Below are positions 1 to 7,941 of a stretch of 37,009 nt of DNA, piece by piece (within the stretch, counting starts at the first letter, position 1; each line of letters opens with the position of its first letter). The translations under genes were made by a program, and so were the position numbers. This stretch comes from Elusimicrobiota bacterium. Its GTDB lineage: Bacteria; Elusimicrobiota; Elusimicrobia; UBA1565; JACRDR01. The notes below the pieces were generated by a model that did no database searches, was not told where the DNA came from, and worked only from the letters and a program-made list of their open reading frames with translations. The stretch lies in NCBI GenBank assembly GCA_016207565.1, contig JACQPK010000032.1, positions 1 through 37,009 on the forward strand. Direction: 5' to 3'.

Positions 1-3000
1 CCGCCGAAGGCCGCCGTGGTCGCGACCGAGGCGAGGCCCGGGTCGTACGCGAGCCCGCCCGGCGTCGTCGCCCGGGCCGACGCGTAGCGCGTCCCGGCCG
101 GGTTCCCGTTCGCGGTCCAGGCGACGGAGACGGAGTTGGGCGAGACCGAGGACGGCAGGAGATCGGCCGGGGTCGCCGCGAACGTCGCCGCGGAGGCCGG
201 GCCGGACTCCGTCACGCCGCCCGCGTTGAACGACTGCACGCGGTACGGGCCGACCCACGTGTTCGTCGCGAGCCCGAGTTGGAGCCAGGCGGTCGTGTCG
301 GGCGGCAGGTTGCCCGAGACGTTGGCGGCGCCGAGCATCACGCGATAGCCCGCCTCGCTGCCCGAGTTGTCGGTCCAGGTCCAGAGGATGCGAGTGCTCG
401 ACAGCGGCGTGCCGGCGAAGCCGCTCGGCGGCGCGGCGGCGGGCAGCGCGCCGGTCACGACGGCCGTCGAGGGGCCGGCGGTGAAGGCGCCCTCGACGTT
501 GACCGCCTGGAGCTGGTACGCGTAGAGCGTCGAAGGCGTCAACCCATAGTCGGCGTAGCTCGTCACGACGCCGCTGAAAGCGACCGACGCGCCGCCGCCC
601 GTGGAGCGCAGGAGTTGGTAGGTGGTCCCCGCGGGGTTGCCGGCCGCGCCCCAGGTCAGCGAGACGCTCGTCGAAGAGACGGCGGTCACCGCGAGGCCCG
701 ACGGCGGGGCGGCGAGGGTGGCGCGCGACGCTTGTCCCGAGTCGGCGGTCCCGCCGAGGTTGAACGCGCGCGCGACGTAGGGGCCCTTGAACGCGTTCGG
801 GCCTAGGCCTGCCTGCAGCCAGGTCGTGGTACCCGGCGGCAGGTCGCCCGACACGCTGATCGTGCCGCTCATCACGCGGAAGCCCCTCTCGTTGGTCGAG
901 CCCGGCGTCCAGCTCCACCGGATCGCCGCCGCGCCGAGGGCGACCCCCGAGAAGCTCGTCGGCGCGAGCGGCATCTCCTCGGCGAGCGTGCTCGCGACGG
1001 CGGGGCCGGCGTAGGACGTCGCTACCTGGTCGCCGTTTTCCGCGCGGACCCGGTACTGGTAGGTCGCCGAGGGCGTCAGCCCCGCGTCTCTAAAGGAAAG
1101 GCCGGTGGTCGACGCGATCTGGTCGAAGCTCGCTCCGTTGAAGCGCTCGAGCCGGTACACGGTCCCTGCCGGGTTGTCGTTCGCCGACCAGCCCAGGGTG
1201 ATCGTCATCGAGGTCGCGGCGATCGCGGCGAGGCCCGCCGGAGTCCGCGCGAGCGTGCGGCGCGACGCGTTGATCGAGGCCCAGTTGGCGCTCGGACCTT
1301 CGACCATGACGTCGTAGGAGCCGTAGAGCGTGTTCGGCGCGAGCCCCGTCTGGAGCCAGGTCGTGGCGCCCGGCCCGAGGTTGCCGGAGATGTTGGTCGT
1401 CCCGGATCGCACCTGATAGTTCGTTTCGTTGCACGCGTTGTCGTACCAGACCCACAGGATCGAGTCCGGACCGGCGGCGGTTCCGCGGAAGCCGCTCGGC
1501 GAGGCGGGCGCCGGGACGTATTGGAGGTTGCCCGGCGAGCCGGTCGCGGCGATGCCGTCGCCGTTGAGGACGCGCACCTGGTAGGCCACGGCGGTCACGA
1601 AACAGGTCGTGACTTCCGGGCTCGCGTCCCGGTAGGAGGTCGACGTCGACGTGGCGAGGGCCGCGTACGGCCCGCCCAGCCCGTTCGTCGAGCGCTGCAG
1701 CTCATACATGGTGCCGGGCGGATTCCCCGCCGTGCTCCAGCTCACGCCGATCTCCGTGCGGGTGCTCGCCGGCGCGAGGAAGTGGAACGGGGTCGGAGGC
1801 TGCGCGACCGCCGCCGCCCCGGCGAGCGTGTAGCGGCTCGCGGAGTTGGAGTCGGCGGTCCCGCCCGTGTTGAAGGCCCGCACGAGATAAGGCCCGTAGC
1901 CCGTGTTCACCTCGAGGCCCGTTTGCAGCCAAGCCGTCGTGTTGGGAGGGAGATATCCCGAGACGTCCGTCGTTCCGGCCATGACGCGGAATCCGGCTTC
2001 GTTCGTCGAGCCGTCGGTCCAGGTCCAGCGGATCTTACCCGTATCGATCGCCGAGCCCTCGAAGCCGCTCGGCGCGAGCGGCGTCGTCTCCAGGGTCTGC
2101 ACCCACAAGGTGGAGCGCGTGGTGGCGATCCCGTTCACGTTGATCGCGTACACCTCGAAGTAGTAGCTCGTGCCCGGCGTCAGCCCCGTCGACGTGAAGA
2201 CCGTGGGGCCGGGGCTGACCAAGATGTGCGGGAAGCCGACGATGGGGGCGAACGTCGACTTATCGAGGATCCAGGTCGTCCAGGTCGGGTTGGAGCCCGG
2301 CTGCCACGACAGCGTCACGCTCGTGACGTGGACCGCGTCGGCCGCCAGCCCGAAGGGCGGCACCGCGCGGGCGTAGCCCGTCCGGAGGTTCGAGTCCGCG
2401 GCCCCGCCCGCGTTGAAGGCCCGGACCTTGAGCGCGCCCACCGTCGAGTTGGTCGACAGCCCGAGTTGCGTCCACCGCGTCGTGCCGGGGGGCAGGTCGC
2501 CCGATAGGCTCACCGTGCCCAACAGGACCCGGAAGCCGTCCTCGTTGCCGGAATTGTCGCTCCAATACCACAGGACCGAGTTGACGGTCGCGTCCCAGAT
2601 GTCGAATCCCGTCGGCGCCGCGGGCGGCGCGGTCAACGTGACGACCGTGAGGACGCCCCCGAAGCCCGTCCAGATCCCATCGCCGTTCTGAGCCCGCATC
2701 CGCCACGTGTAGGTCGAGTTGGAGCTGAGGCCGGATTGAGTGAAGGTCGAGGCCGAGTAACCCACAAAGGCCGCGGCGAACGGCCCGCCGGTGGAGCGCT
2801 GCAGCTCCCACACGGTGGCCTCCGCGGGAGGCGCGGCCGGCCACGCGGGATTGCCGTTGGCGCCCCATGTCACCGAGATGCTGCTTACGCCGACGGTCAA
2901 CAACGTCGGGCCGGCCGGCACCTGCGCGAGGGAATGACGGGACGCCGTGCTGGAGTCGACCGTCCCGCCCGCGTTGAAGGCGCGCACGAAGAGCGGCCCT

Positions 3001-6000
3001 GCCAGGCGGTTGGGCAGGAGGCCGGCCTGGAGCCAGGAGGTCGTGTCGGGAGGCAGGTCGCCCGAGAGGCTGGTCGTCCCGGCCATGACCCGATAGCCGG
3101 CCTCGTCGGACGCGTTGTCCGTCCAGGTCCACAGGATCTTGTCCGTATCGAGCGCGATCCCGCCGAAGCCCGCCGGAGCGACCGGGGCTGTCCCGGACGA
3201 CGTCGTGACCGTCAGGGGCGGCGAGTCCTCCCAGCCCGGCGAGCCGAACGCCCGGAGGCGGATCGGCCCGTAGGAAACGCCCGGCAGCAGTCCCGTCTGG
3301 ATCCAGAACGTCGTGTTGGGGGCCAGGTCGCCCGAGAGGCTGGCCGTTCCTTGCATCACCCGGTAGCCGGCCTCGCCGGTGAACTCGTCGTTCCACGACC
3401 ACCGGATCGAGTTGGGGCCGAGCGCGGTCCCTTGGAACGAGGCGAACGTGTTCAACCAGAAGAGGGAGGCCGAGTACACGGGTCCGGGGTCGTAGCCGGA
3501 ATGGACCCCGTCGCCGTTGATCGCGCCGGCCCGGAACGACACCTGCGCGGAGCGCGTCGCGACGTACACGAGGGAGGGAGCCGCGGAACTCAGTTGGATG
3601 GTGGTCCAGGTGGCGCTGCTGGTCGGGAAATCCTCGTCGAAGAGGTTGTACTCGACGGCGATCTGGAGATCATAGATCGTGCCGGGTGGGTTCCCCGCGG
3701 TGGGCCATGTCACCGTCATGCTCGAGTCGAGTATCGCGCCGCTGAGATTCAGTGGGATGGCGGCGAGGGTGTAGCGGCTCGCCGCCGTGGAGTCGGCCGC
3801 TCCGCCTCCGTTGAAGGCGCGGACGGCGTAAGGTCCGTACTGCGTGTTCGTGGAGAGACCTGTTTGCAGCCACGACGTGGCGCCCGCCGGTAGATCCCCG
3901 GAGACGGCGATCGTGCCGCTCATCACGCGGTAACCCATCTCATCGGAGGCGTTGTCGGTCCACGTCCACCGGATCCTGCCGGTGTCGAGCGCGCTTCCGG
4001 TCAACGCCGACGGGGCGACCGGAGCGGAAGAGCCAGGGAACGTGTAGTCGGCATAGTCGCTGCCGCCGAAAGCGGTTCCGTCACCGTTGAAGGCATTGAA
4101 GAAGAGACGGTAAGCGCCCGCCGGCGCGGCCTCATAGACGCGGTAGTTCGCGCTGGAAACGGTGAGCGGCCATTGCGGTGGGTCGAAGCCTGGCGGATAG
4201 ATCGCGAATCCGGCTTCATAGGTGGTCCGGGCCGGGTCATTGCCGGCGTAGTCCCAATCCACTCTGAAGGAGCTGGACGAGAGCGCTGTGAATCGGATGT
4301 TCTCGGGATGAGCGGCCCCCGTGTGGCAGCCCTCCGGGGCGGGCTTGTTGCAGTCCGGGTCCGCGACGCGAGCCGTCCCGGTGGCGTTGAAGGCCTCGAC
4401 GGTCGTGCCGAGTCCGACCGGCAGGTTCGGGCCCGGCGCGGTTTCCACCCACTCGATCACCCACGCGGGGGTCGTGCTCGCGGGCAAGTCTCCGGAGAGG
4501 TTGATCGTCCCGCGCAGGACGCGGTAGCCGAGCTCGTCGGAAGCGTTGTCGCGCCAGCGCCAGCGGATCGTGCCCGTGCTGTCCGGGCTGGCCTCGAATC
4601 CGGAGGGCGCGATCGGAAAGCCGGCCGGGAGCGTCATGGCGCTCACGGGTCCTGTGTAGGCGGTGAAGATCCCGTCTCCGTTCTTCAGTCGCGTCCGGAG
4701 TTGGTAGGCGGTCGAGGGGGCCAGTCCGCTCACCGTCGCGCCCGCCCACAGGAACGTGCCGGACCCGATGAAGACGAACGGCCCTCCGGTCGACAGTTCC
4801 GTCTCCCAAGACGTCGATCCGGGATTCCCGGGCCCAGGGTACTCATGGGGATCCGAGAACTCGAGCTTGATGGTCGTGGGACCGACCGCCGCGATCGGCA
4901 TTGTCGACAGCGGCGCCGCGAACGTATGGCGGGAGGCCGCGGGTGAGTCGGCGGCTCCGGCGGCGCTGAAGGCTCGGACGAAATAGGGTCCCCGGAGAGT
5001 GTTGGTGGACAGGCCGCCCTGGGTCCACGAGGTGGAGTTGGGCGGTAGGTCGCCGGACAGGTTCGTCGCGCCGCTCATCACGCGGTAGCCGGCCTCGTTA
5101 TTGGAGTTGTCGCTCCAAGACCAGCGAATCGAGTGCGTATTGAGGGCGCTGCCCGCGAACGCCGTCGCGGCGACCGGCGCGCTGTCGACGGCCCCGGCGA
5201 CGATCGACAGCGAGACGGTCGCGGCGGCATAGGTGCCGTCGCCGTTGCGGGCCTGCACGCGGTACCAATATGTGGTCGGGCCCGGCAGGCCTGTGTCGGC
5301 CCAGGCCGTCGCCGTCGGGCTCGCGACGAGCACGCCCGGGGGGTAGATCGTGGAGCGGTAGACATCGTAGCGCGTGCCGGGCGGGTTGCCGTTGTCCGTC
5401 CACGACAGCGTCGCGCTCGACACGTGCCCGGCGGCGGCGAAGGAGCCGGGGATCGCCGTGGCGGTCCAACGCGTCGCCGGCAGGGAGTTCGCCGTGCCCG
5501 AGCTGTTGAACGCCTGGACGAAGGTCGGTCCGTAAGGGGCGTTGATCGCGAGCCCGGTCTGATTCCACGCGGTCGCGTTCGCGGCGAGGTCGCCGGAGAG
5601 GCTGATCGTGCCGCTCATGACGCGAAAGCCCGTCTCGTCGTTCGAGTTGTCGGTCCACGCCCACTCGATGGAGCTGGTCGTGAGGCCGAGACGGGTCAGG
5701 CCCGAGGGCGCGGCCGGCAATCCCGGCGTGGTCGAGACCGTGACGGAGTAGAGCTCCGCCGAGGTCAAACCCTCTCCGCCGGCGGCCAGCACCGCGCCGG
5801 ACGCGAGCAGCGTGGCCGAGAACCGTCCGCGCGCCGTCAGCATCGGGCTGAGCGAGCTCCACGCCCCGGCCGTCGAATCGAAGATCTCGACGGAGGCCGT
5901 CGTGGCCAGTGGCTCTCCGCCCATCATGAGCACGTGGCCGCTGGGCAGGAGCACCGCCTGGTGGTTCATGCGCCCGAGCCCCAGGCTCGCCGTCGCGGTC

Positions 6001-6857
6001 CAGGCCAGGGTGGCCGGGTTGAACAGGGCGGCGCCGGAGATCCCGCTGCCTCCATTGGCGCCGCCGGCGCACAGCACCCGGCCGTCGGGAAGCAGCGCCA
6101 CGGCCTGCAGGTACGCGGGACTGGGGAAACTCCCGGCCGTCGTCCACGTACCCGACGAAGGCGAGTAGACGTCCGTCGCTCCCGTGGGAGAGCCGACGCC
6201 GCTTCCCGTCTCTCCGCCGACGACGAGCACGCGTCCATCGAGGAGGCGTAAGGCGCGGCCGTAGCGGTGGCCGGCGGACATGCTCCCGGCCGAGGTCCAG
6301 AGCCCGGTTCCTGGGTCGTAGATCTCGGCCGTCTGCCAGATCGTGGTCGAGGGGCCGTTGTCGCCGCCGGCGGCGAGCACGCGGCCGTCGTCGAGCAGAA
6401 CCGCGGTGAGGCCGCGGCGCGCCGACGCCATCGAGTTCACGGTCGTCCACGTGCCGGAGGACGGGTGGTAGATCTCCGCGGACGCCAAGGACGAGTTGCC
6501 GGCCGGGTCCCCGCCGACGACCAGCACCCGGCCGTCCTGGAGGAGCACCTGGGCGTGGTGAAAGCGCGGCGTGCTCATGGTGCCCGCGGAGGACCAGAGG
6601 CCCGAGCCGGGATCGTAGATCTCCGCGGTCGCCCGGACGCCGGGGCCGCCCATGCCGCCCGTGAGCAGGACGCGTCCGTCGGGCAGCCGCGTGGTGGCCG
6701 CGAAATGCCGGTCCTGCGCCATCGAGCCCGTGAAGGTGGAGTTGGAGGTGATCTCGCCGGCGGCGGGAAGGGCGCACACGGCCGCCGCCAGGGTCAATAA
6801 GGAAGCGACCCCCCGGCGGGCGACGGACGGCAAAGCCCGTGCTCGTGACGCTTGCAT
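1..6857 (-). CDS. Giant secreted protein: signal peptide, seven kelch-like motifs, then alternating fibronectin-III-like repeats (partial, C-terminus beyond left edge, >=2285 aa)
   Basis: Reading the minus strand from ATG at 6857-6855 gives MQASRARALPSVARRGVASLLTLAAAVCALPAAGEITSNSTF..., then repeated DGRVLVVGG motifs, then repeats such as IRWTWTDNASDEAGYRVMSGT..LSGDLPPNTTSWLQTGL..NT.YGPY.VRAFN.GG.ADS. Frame checked at 6857, 4248-4250 and 1-8; open to position 1. Absent from the ORF track. Confidence 0.9.
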   Translation of the reverse strand, partial: MQASRARALPSVARRGVASLLTLAAAVCALPAAGEITSNSTFTGSMAQDRHFAATTRLPDGRVLLTGGMGGPGVRATAEIYDPGSGLWSSAGTMSTPRFHHAQVLLQDGRVLVVGGDPAGNSSLASAEIYHPSSGTWTTVNSMASARRGLTAVLLDDGRVLAAGGDNGPSTTIWQTAEIYDPGTGLWTSAGSMSAGHRYGRALRLLDGRVLVVGGETGSGVGSPTGATDVYSPSSGTWTTAGSFPSPAYLQAVALLPDGRVLCAGGANGGSGISGAALFNPATLAWTATASLGLGRMNHQAVLLPSGHVLMMGGEPLATTASVEIFDSTAGAWSSLSPMLTARGRFSATLLASGAVLAAGGEGLTSAELYSVTVSTTPGLPAAPSGLTRLGLTTSSIEWAWTDNSNDETGFRVMSGTISLSGDLAANATAWNQTGLAINAPYGPTFVQAFNSSGTANSLPATRWTATAIPGSFAAAGHVSSATLSWTDNGNPPGTRYDVYRSTIYPPGVLVASPTATAWADTGLPGPTTYWYRVQARNGDGTYAAATVSLSIVAGAVDSAPVAATAFAGSALNTHSIRWSWSDNSNNEAGYRVMSGATNLSGDLPPNSTSWTQGGLSTNTLRGPYFVRAFSAAGAADSPAASRHTFAAPLSTMPIAAVGPTTIKLEFSDPHEYPGPGNPGSTSWETELSTGGPFVFIGSGTFLWAGATVSGLAPSTAYQLRTRLKNGDGIFTAYTGPVSAMTLPAGFPIAPSGFEASPDSTGTIRWRWRDNASDELGYRVLRGTINLSGDLPASTTPAWVIEWVETAPGPNLPVGLGTTVEAFNATGTARVADPDCNKPAPEGCHTGAAHPENIRFTALSSSSFRVDWDYAGNDPARTTYEAGFAIYPPGFDPPQWPLTVSSANYRVYEAAPAGAYRLFFNAFNGDGTAFGGSDYADYTFPGSSAPVAPSALTGSALDTGRIRWTWTDNASDEMGYRVMSGTIAVSGDLPAGATSWLQTGLSTNTQYGPYAVRAFNGGGAADSTAASRYTLAAIPLNLSGAILDSSMTVTWPTAGNPPGTIYDLQIAVEYNLFDEDFPTSSATWTTIQLSSAAPSLVYVATRSAQVSFRAGAINGDGVHSGYDPGPVYSASLFWLNTFASFQGTALGPNSIRWSWNDEFTGEAGYRVMQGTASLSGDLAPNTTFWIQTGLLPGVSYGPIRLRAFGSPGWEDSPPLTVTTSSGTAPVAPAGFGGIALDTDKILWTWTDNASDEAGYRVMAGTTSLSGDLPPDTTSWLQAGLLPNRLAGPLFVRAFNAGGTVDSSTASRHSLAQVPAGPTLLTVGVSSISVTWGANGNPAWPAAPPAEATVWELQRSTGGPFAAAFVGYSASTFTQSGLSSNSTYTWRMRAQNGDGIWTGFGGVLTVVTLTAPPAAPTGFDIWDATVNSVLWYWSDNSGNEDGFRVLLGTVSLSGDLPPGTTRWTQLGLSTNSTVGALKVRAFNAGGAADSNLRTGYARAVPPFGLAADAVHVTSVTLSWQPGSNPTWTTWILDKSTFAPIVGFPHILVSPGPTVFTSTGLTPGTSYYFEVYAINVNGIATTRSTLWVQTLETTPLAPSGFEGSAIDTGKIRWTWTDGSTNEAGFRVMAGTTDVSGYLPPNTTAWLQTGLEVNTGYGPYLVRAFNTGGTADSNSASRYTLAGAAAVAQPPTPFHFLAPASTRTEIGVSWSTAGNPPGTMYELQRSTNGLGGPYAALATSTSTSYRDASPEVTTCFVTAVAYQVRVLNGDGIAATGSPGNLQYVPAPASPSGFRGTAAGPDSILWVWYDNACNETNYQVRSGTTNISGNLGPGATTWLQTGLAPNTLYGSYDVMVEGPSANWASINASRRTLARTPAGLAAIAATSMTITLGWSANDNPAGTVYRLERFNGASFDQIASTTGLSFRDAGLTPSATYQYRVRAENGDQVATSYAGPAVASTLAEEMPLAPTSFSGVALGAAAIRWSWTPGSTNERGFRVMSGTISVSGDLPPGTTTWLQAGLGPNAFKGPYVARAFNLGGTADSGQASRATLAAPPSGLAVTAVSSTSVSLTWGAAGNPAGTTYQLLRSTGGGASVAFSGVVTSYADYGLTPSTLYAYQLQAVNVEGAFTAGPSTAVVTGALPAAAPPSGFAGTPLSSTRILWTWTDNSGSEAGYRVMLGAANVSGNLPPDTTAWLQLGLATNTWVGPYRVQSFNAGGVTESGPASAATFAATPADLLPSSVSPNSVSVAWTANGNPAGTRYASARATTPGGLAYDPGLASVATTAAFG
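250..5720 (-). repeat. Alternating A/B fibronectin-III-like repeats, about 11 A-type units at about 540-595 bp period
   Basis: The codons for GYRVM-type motifs (plus strand c-a-t-c-a-c-g-c-g-g-t-a-g-c-c and variants) recur near 338, 870, 1408, 1980, 2524, 3084, 3354, 3920, 4515, 5076 and 5617. Confidence 0.8.
5740..6780 (-). repeat. Seven kelch/galactose-oxidase-like motifs (predicted seven-bladed beta-propeller)
   Basis: Seven motifs: LPDGRVLLTGG, LQDGRVLVVGG, LDDGRVLAAGG, LLDGRVLVVGG, LPDGRVLCAGG, LPSGHVLMMGG, LASGAVLAAGG, each followed by (S/T)AE(I/L)Y-type strands. Confidence 0.75.
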
Positions 6858-6873
6858 TCGGCGCGATGCAACG

Positions 6874-6965
6874 TCTGCTTCGGCAGCCACGGCCCGCTCG
6901 TCGAGAGCGCCGCGGCATTGCGCCCCCGGGTCGCCCCGGGTTTGCCCTTATCGGTCTCGCGCCGG
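6874..6965 (-). promoter_or_regulatory. Candidate cyclic-di-GMP class I (GEMM-I) riboswitch aptamer
   Basis: Minus strand: GATAAGGGCAAACCCGGGGCGACCCGGGGGCGCAATGCCGCGGCGCTCTCGACGAGCGGGCCGTGGCTGCCGAAG. Matches the GEMM-I layout GGGCAAACC - GNRA-capped stem (GCGA here) - GCAAAGCC (GCAATGCC here) - second stem - GCCGGGTTGCCG-like 3' segment. Located in the leader of the kelch/FN3 gene. Confidence 0.78.
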
Positions 6966-7022
6966 CCAGTCGGTAGGAACGGCTACATCACCGGCGTGCC
7001 AGCCAAGGATGTCGTGGGAGTT

Positions 7023-7051
7023 AGGATGGCCCCGGTTCACTAATTTGTCAA
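7023..7051 (-). promoter_or_regulatory. Candidate sigma70-type promoter for the riboswitch/kelch-FN3 transcript
   Basis: Minus strand TTGACA (7051-7046), 17-nt spacer, CATCCT (7028-7023); implies a leader of about 160 nt before ATG 6857. Confidence 0.5.
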
Positions 7052-7069
7052 GACACCGCAATGTTACAT

Positions 7070-7882
7070 TCACGGCGCTTGGTCGAAGCCGAGATCGTCG
7101 AGCCAGGCGGCTTCGGCCTGCTCGGCGGTGACGCCGAACGCCTCGCGAAAGGCGGCCTTCCAGGGGGTCGTCTTCGACCGGCGGAAGAAATCGGCCACCA
7201 CGCGCGGCCCGTGCTTGTCGACGAGCGGCTTCATGAAGGAGCCGGCGATCGGGTAGGCGGCGTTCTCGTCGAGCCGCTCGAAGCGGGCCGAAAGGCGGTC
7301 GAGGGAGCGTAGCTGCGGGTTGGCTTTCAGCCAGCCGCGCGCGACGTCTTTCACCTTCCGTCCGCCCCAGCGCCCGCCCTCGTCGAAAGCCACGGCCAGG
7401 CCTTCCGTGAAGAACTTGCCCGGGTCGCCGATCTTCATTGAGACGAGGTGGACGAGCTCGTGCTCGTGCACCTTATCGGTCGAGTGGACGACGCCGGTCT
7501 CGGGGTAGGCGACCCCCGAGGCGTAGCGGCCCGTGACCGCCGAGATCTCGGCGGCGTGCTCGTGGTGGAAGTAGTGCACCTTCACCGTCACGGTCTCGCC
7601 GAGCAGGCGCTCGAAGCGCTCGAGGTTCTTTTGCACCTTCTTCGCGTCGACGCGCTCCTTCGGGTCGCGGCTGTAGCAGGCGACGCGCTCCGTTTCGCTC
7701 ACGAGGTGGAACCCGCGCGGGATGACCGGCGGCGGCGGGACCGCGGGCCTCGGGCGCGAGGACCAGGCATCGACCCGAGTCAGCGCCTCGCCGAAATGCC
7801 TCGCGAGCTCGCCGTCGTCCGCGCGGGCGGAAAGGGCGAAGAGCAGCATAGCGGCCGCCGCGGCCGGGAGAGGCATCGACAT
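7070..7882 (-). CDS. Secreted gluzincin-like metallopeptidase (peptidase MA-like)
   Basis: N-terminal signal-like MSMPLPAAAAAMLLFALSARA; HEHELVH contains HExxH, followed by FFTEGLAVAFDEGG with a candidate third zinc ligand. Confidence 0.7.
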   Translation of the reverse strand: MSMPLPAAAAAMLLFALSARADDGELARHFGEALTRVDAWSSRPRPAVPPPPVIPRGFHLVSETERVACYSRDPKERVDAKKVQKNLERFERLLGETVTVKVHYFHHEHAAEISAVTGRYASGVAYPETGVVHSTDKVHEHELVHLVSMKIGDPGKFFTEGLAVAFDEGGRWGGRKVKDVARGWLKANPQLRSLDRLSARFERLDENAAYPIAGSFMKPLVDKHGPRVVADFFRRSKTTPWKAAFREAFGVTAEQAEAAWLDDLGFDQAP

Positions 7883-7889
7883 AAGCGTA

Positions 7890-7919
7890 AAGGCCCGCGT
7901 CGTTCGGGGCGCGGGCCTT
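7890..7919 (-). terminator. Hairpin downstream of the LonB-like gene, candidate terminator
   Basis: Perfect 10-bp stem aaggcccgcg (7890-7899) / cgcgggcctt (7910-7919), 10-nt loop; minus strand continues with TTTACGC. Confidence 0.55.
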
Positions 7920-7941
7920 ACGGACTACCTGCGTCCTAGGC

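Noticed and set aside
5098-6918. 606-aa minus-strand ORF listed in the track
   Set aside because: Shadow frame of the true kelch/FN3 frame (start 6857); Arg/Pro/His-rich with no coherent domains.
6874-6965. Interpretation of the aptamer as a 3',3'-cGAMP (GEMM-Ib) variant
   Set aside because: The base I place at the specificity position (middle G of AGGGCAAACC) is G, as in c-di-GMP aptamers. The alignment is by eye, so the variant cannot be fully excluded.
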